DNA from: Roseovarius sp. M141
GTDB taxonomy: Bacteria; Pseudomonadota; Alphaproteobacteria; Rhodobacterales; Rhodobacteraceae
Length of the DNA: 64,000 nt
Direction of reading: 5' to 3'
NCBI RefSeq assembly: GCF_024355225.1
Contig: NZ_VCNH01000008.1
Location: 1,488,001-1,552,000 of the forward strand
Part shown: positions 36,379 to 45,014 of the stretch, piece after piece
How positions within the stretch are numbered: position 1 is the first letter of the stretch
Layout of the letters: each line of letters opens with the position of its first letter
The notes under the pieces: generated by a model
The model's input: only the letters and a program-made list of their open reading frames with translations
The model's database searches: none
Told to the model about the DNA's origin: nothing
Translations under genes and position numbers: made by a program

Positions 36379-36986
36379 CCGATCTGCGCGCCTCTATCTT
36401 CATCGACCAGCTTCAGCCGCAAACGCTGGCCTACCTTTCCACATGGATGCGCGGTTCGCTGCCGCGCGCGCGGATGGCCGCCCAGATCGTCGAGATTGCG
36501 CCGGGCCTTGATGTCGAGGCGCTGACCGACGCCGTGCTGAAATCGGCAGATGTGCGCGCTGGCCTGCTGGTGGTCGAGCGTCAGTTCGGCACGCTTCAGT
36601 TTCATTCCCGCTCGACCGCCGAGGTGCAGGCGGGCGCGGATGCGGTGATGCGGCAACTGGGCCAGACCGCCGCGGATGTGGCGCCGCCGAAAATCCTTGC
36701 GTCGAAAATCGTCACCAATATCGAAAATCAGCATGCTTTCCTGATGAACCGCAACAAGATGGGCTCGATGGTTCTGGGCGGCGAGTCCGTCTACCTGCTG
36801 GAATGCCAATCGGCGGCCTATGCCGTTCTGGCCTGCAACGAGGCCGAAAAAGAGGCCGATATCAAGGTGATCGACATGCGCCCCATCGGCGCGAACGGGC
36901 GGCTTTATCTGGCGGGGACCGAGGCGGATGTGCGCAATGCGCGCAATGCTGCCGAGGGCGCGCTGCGCGCTGCGGGGGCTGACTGA
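36375..36986 (+). CDS. BMC-T shell protein 1 (tandem domain)
   Basis: 203 residues with two BMC-fold halves, forming trimeric pseudohexameric tiles of the microcompartment shell. Recognisable blocks are FIDQLQPQTLAYLSTWMRG, AAQIVEIAPGLDV, GLLVVERQFGTLQFH and the second-half VYLLECQSAAYAVLACNEAE. It shares its plan and start (FIDQLQPQ versus PIEDLQPQ) with the second BMC-T protein of the operon. Overlaps its neighbours by ATGA and TGATG. Confidence 0.87.
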   Translation: MTDLRASIFIDQLQPQTLAYLSTWMRGSLPRARMAAQIVEIAPGLDVEALTDAVLKSADVRAGLLVVERQFGTLQFHSRSTAEVQAGADAVMRQLGQTAADVAPPKILASKIVTNIENQHAFLMNRNKMGSMVLGGESVYLLECQSAAYAVLACNEAEKEADIKVIDMRPIGANGRLYLAGTEADVRNARNAAEGALRAAGAD

Positions 36987-37432
36987 TGTCCGCATTGCGC
37001 GACGAGATACGCAGCATATTGCGCGAGGAGATCGCCGCATTACGCTCCCAAATCGCGCCGAGGCGCGCGCCCGAGCGTGTCCAGATAGGCGGCAGCGCCG
37101 ATCTGGACCGCTTCGCCCGCGATCTGCTGATGCGCGCGCAAAACGACCCGGATTTCGCCGCCGCCGTCACCAGCGGCGCGCAACGCTTCGAGCTGTCGGG
37201 CGCGATGCCCGCACCCGCCAACACCTGCGCGCCGCGCATCGTCACCGGCCCGGCCAGCCCAACCCGCACCAAGGCGGCAGAACTGACCAAGACGCTCGTG
37301 ACCGAGCGTGACATTGAGGCGCTGGACAAGGGCGCCAAGGTGCTGCGCGTGCCGAAACAATGCCGTCTCACGCCGCTTGCCAATGACGAGGCGCGGCGCC
37401 GGGGCATCAGGATCGAAAGGTTTGCAACATGA
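36986..37432 (+). CDS. small BMC lumen protein with encapsulation-type helix
   Basis: 148 residues. The N-terminus MSALRDEIRSILREEIAALR is an amphipathic helix like an encapsulation peptide, followed by a low-complexity Ala/Pro linker. The C-terminal 50 residues (LVTERDIEALDKGAKVLRVP, CRLTPLANDEARRRGIRIER) resemble the short segment at the start of EutT-type proteins (ITE..L.....GAEIHLP...RLTPSAR). A protein of this size occurs in RMM loci as a hypothetical gene. Probably a scaffold or lumen-organising factor; the role is inferred. Confidence 0.72.
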   Translation: MSALRDEIRSILREEIAALRSQIAPRRAPERVQIGGSADLDRFARDLLMRAQNDPDFAAAVTSGAQRFELSGAMPAPANTCAPRIVTGPASPTRTKAAELTKTLVTERDIEALDKGAKVLRVPKQCRLTPLANDEARRRGIRIERFAT

Positions 37433-37701
37433 TACGCGCAACCGTGACCGGTAAAATCTGGGCCTCGCGCCGGATCGAAACCATGCCGACCGGCGGATAT
37501 CTGGAGGTCGAAACCGAAAGCGGCGCGCGCCTGATCGCGTTCGACCCGCTGGGCTGCGCCCCAGGCGAGGGGGTCCTGATCACCCAAGGGTCCGTTGCCG
37601 CCGCGTATTTCACAGACCGCACAGTGCCGATCGATGCGCTGATCATCGGCTCGATTGATGAAGAAACACCTAACAAATCCGGCAAAACCCGGAAAAGCTG
37701 A
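37429..37701 (+). CDS. BMC-P vertex protein (EutN/CcmL family)
   Basis: 90-residue OB-like pentamer subunit that caps the twelve vertices of the shell. MIRATVTGKIWASRR, LIAFDPLGCAPGEGVLITQG and VPIDALIIGSIDE are diagnostic. The ATG overlaps the previous stop (ATGA). One copy is enough to close a shell. Confidence 0.93.
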   Translation: MIRATVTGKIWASRRIETMPTGGYLEVETESGARLIAFDPLGCAPGEGVLITQGSVAAAYFTDRTVPIDALIIGSIDEETPNKSGKTRKS

Positions 37702-37713
37702 AGGAGAGACAAA

Positions 37714-37992
37714 ATGGCAAATCTCGCACTCGGGATGATCGAAACCAAGGGTTATGTGCCCGCGCTGGCGGCGGCGGACGCGATGGTCAAGGCGGCGAAT
37801 GTCGAAATCGTCGCCCGCAACGAGGTCGGCGGCGGTCTGGTGTCGGTCGTCGTGCGCGGCGACGTCGGCGCGGTCAAGGCCGCAACCGAAGCAGGCGCCG
37901 AGGCGGCGTCGCAGGTGGGCGACGTGACCGCCGTACATGTCATTCCGCGCCCCCATGCCGATCTGGGCAAGCATTTCGACGCGGCCAAATAA
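37714..37992 (+). CDS. BMC-H shell protein (PduA/CcmK family)
   Basis: 92-residue hexamer-forming shell protein, the main facet tile. [50 protein letters not shown] and the C-terminal [11 protein letters not shown] are textbook BMC-H. AAGGAGAG precedes the ATG. It is the only BMC-H gene in the window. Confidence 0.96.
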   Translation: MANLALGMIETKGYVPALAAADAMVKAANVEIVARNEVGGGLVSVVVRGDVGAVKAATEAGAEAASQVGDVTAVHVIPRPHADLGKHFDAAK

Positions 37993-38013
37993 TCCTAACG
38001 CCGGAGCATCTTG

Positions 38014-38643
38014 ATGACTGAATTGCGCGTCTACCTGCCGATCGAGGATCTGCAACCGCAGTTCGCGGCCTATCTTTCGTCGCCCACGCGGGCGCGGGGA
38101 TATCCGCCCTTTACCGGGCAGAATTCGCTGATCATCGAGGTGGCTCCGGCGCTGGCGATCCACCGCATCACCGATCTGGCGCTGAAGGAATCGCCGGATA
38201 TGGAGCCGGGGATTCTGTTCACCGAACGCCAGTTCGGCCTGCTGGAACTGCACGCCGACGACATGGCCGATGTCGAGGTGGCGGGCCGCGCCATTCTTAA
38301 AGGGATCGGCGCCAAGCCCGAGGATCAGCTGGCGCCCACGATCCTCTATCATGACATCATCGAGGATCTGTCGGATCAGCATGCGATCATCCTCAACCGG
38401 TCGCGCGACGGGTCGATCCTGGTGCCGGGCGTGGCGCTGCTGATCTACGAAATGGCGCCGGCGCTGTTTGCCTGCGTCGCGGCGAACGAGGCCGAAAAGG
38501 CCGCTCCGAATGCCATCCTCAACGACGTTCAGATGATGGGCGCGACGGGCCGGATTTTCATGTCCGGGTCGGTCGAGGACATGAAGGTGGCGCGCGCCAC
38601 CATCACCGCCTGTCTCGAAGGGATAAAAGGACGAAAGAAGTAG
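38014..38643 (+). CDS. BMC-T shell protein 2 (tandem domain)
   Basis: 209 residues, parallel in layout to the first BMC-T protein: PIEDLQPQFAAYLSSPTRAR, SLIIEVAPALAIHRITD, GILFTERQFGLLELHA, and ALLIYEMAPALFACVAANEAEKA. Trimeric tiles with a possible gated central pore. ATG 38014 with GGAG 8 bp upstream was preferred to the TTG one codon earlier. Ends the shell block; the ABC importer follows 90 bp on. Confidence 0.88.
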   Translation: MTELRVYLPIEDLQPQFAAYLSSPTRARGYPPFTGQNSLIIEVAPALAIHRITDLALKESPDMEPGILFTERQFGLLELHADDMADVEVAGRAILKGIGAKPEDQLAPTILYHDIIEDLSDQHAIILNRSRDGSILVPGVALLIYEMAPALFACVAANEAEKAAPNAILNDVQMMGATGRIFMSGSVEDMKVARATITACLEGIKGRKK

Positions 38644-38732
38644 GACGACCCCGCCGGGCCAAGGCACGAAGCGCCGCCAGAGCGCGAGGCCACCGGCATC
38701 ACCGATAACTAACAATCTCGGGAGGATTGACC

Positions 38733-39866
38733 ATGACACTTTCAAGACGACAGTTTGCTGCCGGCGCCGGTGCGCTGCTGGGTGCGGGCAGCCTGATGGG
38801 CGCGCGTGCGGCCCATGCCGCGCGCAATGATGAACTGAACATCCTGTGCTGGGAGGGCTACAATTCCGATCAGGTGCTGGGCCCATACCGCGACAAGCAT
38901 TCGGACGCCACCATCCGCGCCGAAAGCGGCACGTCAGACCCCGACATGATCAACAAGCTGCGCGCCGGCGAGGTGCGCGTGTGGGATCTGATCAACGTCA
39001 ACCAGCCTTGGGCGCGCAATCAGCTTTATCCCGAAGGCCTTATCAAGCCGATGGATAAGGACCGCTTCATGCCCTATTTCGACAAGATGCTGCCGGAATT
39101 TTCCGAGCCATATCCGCTGGCCTTCGCGGAAAACGGCGACCTTCTGGGCATGCCCCAGCGCTACGGCCCGTTCTCCTTTGTGGTCAACACCGACAAGATC
39201 AGCCGCGAGACGGCCGAGGACGAGGGTTGGAACCTCTTTTTCGACGAAAAGATGAAGGGGCGATACGGCGTCCTGACCTATGACAACTGGAACATCATCC
39301 ACATGGCGATGGCCGCTGGCCTGAACCCGTTCCAGGCGATCGAGGGCGACGATCAGGCCAAATTCAAGTCGACTGCCGAACAGATTTTCGGCAATGCGCG
39401 CCTGCTGACCGACGATCTGGTGGCGATGAACACCGCACTGATCAACGGTGAAATCGACGCCTATTTCACCGGCGGCGTCTATACCGCTTCGCCCGCGCGT
39501 TTCGACGGGCTGACCAATGTGCGTGCGATCACGCCCAATTCCGGCCCTGTCGATGGCAAGGGCGGTTGTGTCTGGGTCGAATTGACATCGGTGGTGAACA
39601 ATCCCGATCCAACCAATCTGGCGCAGGATTTTCTGGAATTCGTGCAAACGCCTGAAATCGCCCATGCGGTCGCCTTTACCGAGGGCACCTACAACCCCGT
39701 CGCACAGATGGGCAATGACGAGGTCATGGCGCTTTTCACCGAGGATGAACTGGACGCGATCCAGATGGACAGCCTGTCCGAGGATATGGCGAAATCCGCC
39801 GATTATCAGGTGGTCACGTCCTATTCCGCGCTGATCGACATCTACACGCAGGCGCGCCGCAGCTAA
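38733..39866 (+). CDS. ABC importer substrate-binding protein (PotD-like)
   Basis: 377-residue periplasmic binding protein. The leader SRRQFAAGAGALLGAGSLMG has a twin-arginine motif, so export by Tat is likely. ELNILCWEGYNSDQVLGPY is the PotD/PotF start; LINVNQPWARNQLYPEGLIK and GPFSFVVNTDKISRETAED follow. Polyamine-type binding proteins take small cationic amines. Its place between the shell genes and the pathway kinase suggests it imports the amino alcohol or amine degraded in the compartment (inferred). Confidence 0.88.
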   Translation: MTLSRRQFAAGAGALLGAGSLMGARAAHAARNDELNILCWEGYNSDQVLGPYRDKHSDATIRAESGTSDPDMINKLRAGEVRVWDLINVNQPWARNQLYPEGLIKPMDKDRFMPYFDKMLPEFSEPYPLAFAENGDLLGMPQRYGPFSFVVNTDKISRETAEDEGWNLFFDEKMKGRYGVLTYDNWNIIHMAMAAGLNPFQAIEGDDQAKFKSTAEQIFGNARLLTDDLVAMNTALINGEIDAYFTGGVYTASPARFDGLTNVRAITPNSGPVDGKGGCVWVELTSVVNNPDPTNLAQDFLEFVQTPEIAHAVAFTEGTYNPVAQMGNDEVMALFTEDELDAIQMDSLSEDMAKSADYQVVTSYSALIDIYTQARRS

Positions 39867-39934
39867 GCCGCGCGGGCAGGGTGGCGGCATATCCGCCGCC
39901 CTGCACCCATTCCTTACAGAGTTCGGAGACTTAG

Positions 39935-41038
39935 ATGCCTGCCAAACCCATTTTGCGCCTCAAAAACGTCCGCAAGGTTTTCGGGCGCTTCACGGCCCTG
40001 CATGGCATCGATCTGGACATCGAGGAGGGTGAATTTTTCACCATCGTCGGCCCGTCGGGCAGCGGCAAATCGACCATCATTCGCCTGCTGGTCGGCATGG
40101 ACGAATTGACGGGCGGCGAGGTCTGGTTGCGCGACAAGCGCATCGACCAGACCCCCGCCAACCTGCGCCCGACCTGCATGGTGTTCCAGTCCTTGGCGCT
40201 GTTTCCGCATATGTCGGTGGGCCAGAATATCGAATTTCCGCTCAAGTTGCGCAAGATCGACCCGGCCAAGCGGAAGGCGCGCGCGCTCGAATTGCTCAAG
40301 CTGTTGCACCTGCCCGGCAGCTACTATGACAAGCGCGTCACCGAATGTTCGGGCGGCGAGCGGCAGCGCGTTGCGCTGGCCCGTGCGCTGGCCTTCGACC
40401 CCGAGATCCTGTTCTTTGACGAACCGCTGTCGGCGCTGGACTACCGCCTGCGCAAGAGCCTGGAAAAAGAACTGAAGGATCTGCACGCGCGCACCGGCAA
40501 GACATTCGTCTACATCACCCACAGCCTCGAAGAGGCGATGGTCATGTCCGACCGCATCGCCATCATGAAGGAAGGCCGGTTCGAGCAGATCTCGGACGCG
40601 GACGAAATCTATTCCAGGCCGGTCTCGCGTTTTGTCGCGGAATTCATGGGCGAGGTGAACCTGTTTGACGTCACCGCCACGGTCGGGCGCATCGAGGGCA
40701 CCGGGCTGACCGCCGCGCAAGGGGCCGCGACCGAAGAAATGGCCGCCCGCGTCGCGGCTGCGCACGGCGCGACCCTGATGATACGGCCCGAATATGTGCA
40801 ATTCCTGAAGGATGGTGAGAGCGCTGATTTCGAGGTGTCCGGCACGCTGCACGGCATCTATGCACTGGGATCACGCATCCATTACGAGATCAAGACCGAA
40901 GGCGGCCAGATCCTGACCGTCGAAAAGCTGCGCGAGGATCGCCATGACGGGCGCGAGGGCGATCCGGTGCGGCTGGGCTGGAGCGCGGCAAGCGCGCATG
41001 TGATCGAAGAGCCCGCCATCGAGGAGCAAGTGGCATGA
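39935..41038 (+). CDS. ABC importer ATPase (PotA-like)
   Basis: 367 residues. Walker A GPSGSGKST, signature CSGGERQRVALARAL, Walker B ILFFDEPLSALD and switch His in YITHSLEEAM, followed by a C-terminal TOBE regulatory domain (about residues 270-350). It energises the Pot-type importer of this operon. It overlaps the first permease gene by ATGA. Confidence 0.93.
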   Translation: MPAKPILRLKNVRKVFGRFTALHGIDLDIEEGEFFTIVGPSGSGKSTIIRLLVGMDELTGGEVWLRDKRIDQTPANLRPTCMVFQSLALFPHMSVGQNIEFPLKLRKIDPAKRKARALELLKLLHLPGSYYDKRVTECSGGERQRVALARALAFDPEILFFDEPLSALDYRLRKSLEKELKDLHARTGKTFVYITHSLEEAMVMSDRIAIMKEGRFEQISDADEIYSRPVSRFVAEFMGEVNLFDVTATVGRIEGTGLTAAQGAATEEMAARVAAAHGATLMIRPEYVQFLKDGESADFEVSGTLHGIYALGSRIHYEIKTEGGQILTVEKLREDRHDGREGDPVRLGWSAASAHVIEEPAIEEQVA

Positions 41039-41886
41039 AGCGTCTCGACAGCAAACTGGGCGCGCTGTCGTCGCTGCCGATGCTGGCGGTTCTCGCGCTG
41101 GCCTTTATCGCGCCGCTGGGGTTGGTCGCGGTCTTTTCCATCATGCCGGAAAAGGTGTTCAGCATTTTCAACATGCCCAATTTCGCGGCGTTCAAGACGA
41201 TGGCCGAACAGGGCTATTACAAATCGCTGCTGTGGTCGCTGTTCATGGCGTTCGCCGCGACGACGATCCTGTTCGTGATCTGCTGGCCGCTGGCCTACGG
41301 CATGGCCAAGGTGTTCAAACGCTTTGCGCTGGTCATCATCATCGCCGTGGTCACGAGCCTGTTCGTGTCGGAAAACATCCGCCTTTTCGGCTGGGTTCTG
41401 ACCCTGATGAAGGGCGGGCTGTTCGAGGGCTATCTGCGCCACTGGACCGGGGTCGGGTTCGAAAGCCCGCTCTATAACGTGGGCATCATCATCTTCGGCA
41501 TCGTCTATGTCTATCTGCCCTTCATGCTGTTTCCGCTGGCCCAAGGTATTTCCATGGTGCCCGAGGACGCACGGCAGGCGGCGCGCGATCTGGGGGCGAC
41601 GCGCTGGCAGGTGTTGACGCAGATCGACCTGCCGCTGGCCGCGCCGGGGATCATGGTGGGGTATCTGCTGACCTTCGTTCTGGCCGCCGGCGCGATGGCC
41701 GAGGCGAAAATTCTCGGCGGGCGCGCGGTGATCGTGATCGCCGACGACATCCAGACGGCATTCACATACGGCCAGAACTGGTCGCTGGGCGCGGCGCTGT
41801 CGATGGTGTTGATCGTGCTGATCGGAACGCTGGCGATCTATGGCATCGCCAAGATCGACCTGGACAAGATTATGGGCAGGGGCTGA
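41035..41886 (+). CDS. ABC importer permease 1 (PotB-like)
   Basis: 283 residues with six membrane segments. The EAA loop that docks with the ATPase is seen as DARQAARDLGATRWQVLTQI followed by DLPLAAPGI. It pairs with the second permease encoded one base after its stop. Confidence 0.92.
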   Translation: MKRLDSKLGALSSLPMLAVLALAFIAPLGLVAVFSIMPEKVFSIFNMPNFAAFKTMAEQGYYKSLLWSLFMAFAATTILFVICWPLAYGMAKVFKRFALVIIIAVVTSLFVSENIRLFGWVLTLMKGGLFEGYLRHWTGVGFESPLYNVGIIIFGIVYVYLPFMLFPLAQGISMVPEDARQAARDLGATRWQVLTQIDLPLAAPGIMVGYLLTFVLAAGAMAEAKILGGRAVIVIADDIQTAFTYGQNWSLGAALSMVLIVLIGTLAIYGIAKIDLDKIMGRG

Positions 41887-41887
41887 C

Positions 41888-42688
41888 ATGGAAACATCCC
41901 GCACCACCCGCATCGTGCTGATGATCTACGGCATCGGGATCATCGCGTTTCTATATCTGCCGCTGGTGTCGGTCGCTTTCGCCTCGGTGTCCAAGGCCCG
42001 CTACCTGACATTCCCGATCCGGCGCTATTCGACCGGTTGGTTCACCGACGCGCTGGCCAGCAAGGAAGTGCACATGCTGGCGATGACATCGCTGAAAATC
42101 GCGGTGATCGTCACAATCCTGTCAATGATCATCGGCTTTTTCGGCGCTCTGGCCTTTGCGCGCTATCAGTGGCGCTACCGCTCGCTGTTTCAGAAACTGG
42201 TGCTTCTGCCGATCTTTTTCCCGCAAACGGTGCTCGGGTTGGCGCTGCTGATGTGGTTCAATTCGCTGGGGATCATCCCATCGTGGAAAACCGCCATCGT
42301 CGCGCATCTGGTCTGGATCGCGCCCATCGCCACACTGATTGTCGCCATCCGCGCCTACAGTTTCGACCCCGCGCTGGAGGAGGCGGCCCGCGACATGGGC
42401 GCGTCCACCCCCGTCATCCTGCGCGAGATCACGCTGCCGCTGTTGATGCCGGGCATCGTCGCGGCTGGCCTGTTCTCGTTCCTGCTGAGCTGGGGTAATT
42501 TTCCGCTGTCGCTGTTTACGACGGGCGCGGATTCGACACTGCCGGAATGGCTCTATGCGAAAATGGTGTCGGGCTATTCGCCGCTGGTGCCGACGCTGGG
42601 CATCCTGTCGGTCATCGGCTCGTTCGTGATAATCATCGCCGCCTTCGCGGGGCTGGCGCTCTACCGGGTGCTGCGCCCGCAAAAGTAA
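41888..42688 (+). CDS. ABC importer permease 2 (PotC-like)
   Basis: 266 residues with six membrane segments; EAA loop EEAARDMGASTPVILREI then TLPLLMPGI. ATG 41888 is directly behind the first permease stop. Together with the PotD/A/B-like proteins it forms a complete importer. Confidence 0.92.
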   Translation: METSRTTRIVLMIYGIGIIAFLYLPLVSVAFASVSKARYLTFPIRRYSTGWFTDALASKEVHMLAMTSLKIAVIVTILSMIIGFFGALAFARYQWRYRSLFQKLVLLPIFFPQTVLGLALLMWFNSLGIIPSWKTAIVAHLVWIAPIATLIVAIRAYSFDPALEEAARDMGASTPVILREITLPLLMPGIVAAGLFSFLLSWGNFPLSLFTTGADSTLPEWLYAKMVSGYSPLVPTLGILSVIGSFVIIIAAFAGLALYRVLRPQK

Positions 42689-42711
42689 TTACGGCATCAA
42701 GGGAGGAAATC

Positions 42712-43482
42712 ATGCTGACATCCATCAAGGGCAAAAGCGTCATCGTCACCGGTGGCTCCAAAGGTATCGGGCGCGGTATCGCGCAGGTCTTTGCCGCGCA
42801 GGGGGCAAAGGTCACGCTGATCGCCCGCAACGAGGCCGCGCTGAAGTCAGCGGCCAGCGATATGGGCGACAATGTCCGCTACGAGATCGCGGATGTGGGC
42901 GACTGGGACGCGATGAAAAAGGCGGTGGACAGCACCGCCAAGGCGCAGGGCGGGCTGGACATCATGTGCGCCAACGCGGGCTATTTCCCGCAGACCAAGA
43001 TCGCCGATATGGACGTGGACGAATGGGACAGCGTCATGGCGACGAACCTGCGTTCATCCTTTCTGGCGGTCAAGGCGTCGATCCCCTATTTCGAGAAGGC
43101 GGACAAGGGCCGCGTGATCCTGACATCGTCGATCACCGGCGCCGTCACCGGGTTTCCCGGCTGGTCGCATTACGGCGCGTCCAAGGCCGGGCAGCTCGGC
43201 TTTCTCAGGACGGCGGCGATGGAGCTGTCGCGCTACAACACCACCATCAACGCGGTGATGCCCGGCAACATCTACACCGAAGGGCTGCAAGGGCTGGGGC
43301 AGGAGTATCTGGATACGATGGCCGCCTCGATCCCGCTGAAACGCCTTGGCGCGGTTGAGGATATCGGAAACGCCGCGCTGTTTTTCGCCTCCGACGAGGC
43401 GGGGTATATCACCGGCCAGCAGATTATCGTCGATGGCGGTCAGATCCTGCCTGAATCGTTGGAAGCGATCGAAGAAATTTAA
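42712..43482 (+). CDS. SDR dehydrogenase, probable 1-amino-2-propanol dehydrogenase
   Basis: 256-residue classical SDR with TGGSKGIGRG, NAG, the Ser of TSSITG and YGASK. Arg39 in LIARNEA after strand 2 hints at NADP. In RMM loci an SDR interconverts aminoacetone and 1-amino-2-propanol; the same neighbours here (kinase, PLP enzyme, aldehyde dehydrogenase, shell) support that call, but the sequence alone shows only an SDR. GGGAGG precedes the ATG. Confidence 0.82.
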   Translation: MLTSIKGKSVIVTGGSKGIGRGIAQVFAAQGAKVTLIARNEAALKSAASDMGDNVRYEIADVGDWDAMKKAVDSTAKAQGGLDIMCANAGYFPQTKIADMDVDEWDSVMATNLRSSFLAVKASIPYFEKADKGRVILTSSITGAVTGFPGWSHYGASKAGQLGFLRTAAMELSRYNTTINAVMPGNIYTEGLQGLGQEYLDTMAASIPLKRLGAVEDIGNAALFFASDEAGYITGQQIIVDGGQILPESLEAIEEI

Positions 43483-43547
43483 GGCCGACCGGGGTCCCAG
43501 ATGGGTGCGGCCCCGACCATCAGCAGACCACGACAGAGGGACCGACG

Positions 43548-44558
43548 ATGCAAACCGATATGCCGCTTGCAGAACTCCTGACACATCTGGACAGGCTCGC
43601 GCAGCAATCGCTGGCCCTGTGGGAGATGCCGCCGAACGCACGCGCGCGGTTGATAAACGTATCCGAAAACGCCACCTATCTGGTTGAAGCCGACGGCGGT
43701 TACAAGTCCGTCCTGCGCATCCACCGCGAGCAATATCACACCCGCCGCGCCATCGAATGCGAGCTGGCATGGATTACGGCGCTGAAGGAGGCGAAGGCCG
43801 TTGTCACCCCGGACGCCTATTCGGGAAAGGATGGCGAAATCATTCAGGAAGCGCGCATAGACGGTTTGGAAAATCCGCGCTTCATGGTGCTGTTCGAATT
43901 CGTCGAAGGCGTGCAGCCCGATGAGGCCGGTGATCTGGAAGGCCCGTTCGAGGAGCTGGGCGAGATCGCGGCGCTGACGCATGAGCAGTCAAAACTCTGG
44001 CCGCGTCCCGCGAATTTTGAACGTCTGGTGTGGAACGTTGATACGGTTTTTGGCGACACCCCCAACTGGGGCAATTGGCGCGATGCGCCGAATGTGACGC
44101 CTGAGATTGCAACGGTGCTGGAGGCCGTCGAGGTGCGCATACGCGCGCGGTTGGATGCATTCGGCGCCGGCAAAGATCGCTACGGGCTGATCCATGCCGA
44201 TATGCGGTTGGCGAACTTGCTGACCGGGCCGGGCGGCACCCGCCTGATCGATTTCGACGATTGCGGTTTTGGCTGGTTTCTCTACGATTTCGCAACTGGC
44301 ATCAGCTTTATGGAGGATGATCCGCGCGTGCCTGCGCTCAAGGCCGCATGGGTGCGGGGCTATGAAAAAATGCGTCCGCTAAGTGATGTCGAAAAGGCCG
44401 AGATCGACACGTTCGTCATGCTGCGCCGCATGGCTTTGCTGGCATGGATCGGCAGCCATATCGAGGCGCCAGAACCGCAGGCGATGGCGGCCGATTTCGC
44501 GCGCGTGACGGCCGAGCTGGGCGCCGACTGGCTGGCGAAAACGCCGACCCAAGGGTAA
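43548..44558 (+). CDS. APH-fold small-molecule kinase of BMC operon
   Basis: 336 residues of the aminoglycoside-phosphotransferase/choline-kinase fold. Catalytic Asp218 lies in HADMRLANLL and the metal-binding Asp235 in LIDFDDCGFG; the N-terminal ATP-binding lobe has VSENATYLVE and VLRIHRE. It most likely phosphorylates the hydroxyl of 1-amino-2-propanol, giving the substrate of the PLP enzyme. Last gene of the operon; 66 bp behind the SDR. From its stop to 44760 nothing is recognised. Confidence 0.85.
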   Translation: MQTDMPLAELLTHLDRLAQQSLALWEMPPNARARLINVSENATYLVEADGGYKSVLRIHREQYHTRRAIECELAWITALKEAKAVVTPDAYSGKDGEIIQEARIDGLENPRFMVLFEFVEGVQPDEAGDLEGPFEELGEIAALTHEQSKLWPRPANFERLVWNVDTVFGDTPNWGNWRDAPNVTPEIATVLEAVEVRIRARLDAFGAGKDRYGLIHADMRLANLLTGPGGTRLIDFDDCGFGWFLYDFATGISFMEDDPRVPALKAAWVRGYEKMRPLSDVEKAEIDTFVMLRRMALLAWIGSHIEAPEPQAMAADFARVTAELGADWLAKTPTQG

Positions 44559-44762
44559 AGTCTTTTCGCCTACTCCTGAATCCGAAAGCGGAAAAGGCTC
44601 ACGCGCCTTCTGTCGTTGCGGGCGCACCACAACCGATCCGTGGTGGGAACCGAGCGGGGCGTCGCGCGGTTGAGTGATTGCAAAGGCATGGGCCGCGAAA
44701 GCGCCGTTGGCGCCCGATCCGTGGGCCGTGTTCGTGTCGATTACCTCTGTAGGAGACGTGCC

Positions 44763-44984
44763 ATGATTCAACTCACCCCTTCATCTGCCGCGCAGGTAGG
44801 CGGCCCCGATAATCCCGGCCCCTTGAACCCCGGTATGCCGGACCCGGCCCCACCCCCGACCGAGGTGCCGAACGATCTGCCACCAGAAACAGTGCCGCAA
44901 CCGCCTCAGGAGGCACCGCAAGATTTGCCGAACGAAGCTCCGCCGCAGCCCCCGCGCGAGGTGCCCGGTACGGGCGTCGCATAG
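44763..44984 (+). CDS. small proline-rich protein
   Basis: 73 residues, about one third Pro, with repeats of the type PQPPQEAP / NEAPPQPPRE. No signal peptide or membrane segment. GTAGGAGACG gives a good ribosome site 6-7 bp before the ATG. Probably disordered; function unknown. It converges on the transglycosylase gene. Confidence 0.6.
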   Translation: MIQLTPSSAAQVGGPDNPGPLNPGMPDPAPPPTEVPNDLPPETVPQPPQEAPQDLPNEAPPQPPREVPGTGVA

Positions 44985-45014
44985 CGTGGCGCCTCGAGGC
45001 AGGGCCCTATCGCG

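Noticed and set aside
36862..38886. A 674-codon minus-strand frame across the shell genes
   Set aside because: Lies opposite five well-recognised microcompartment genes.
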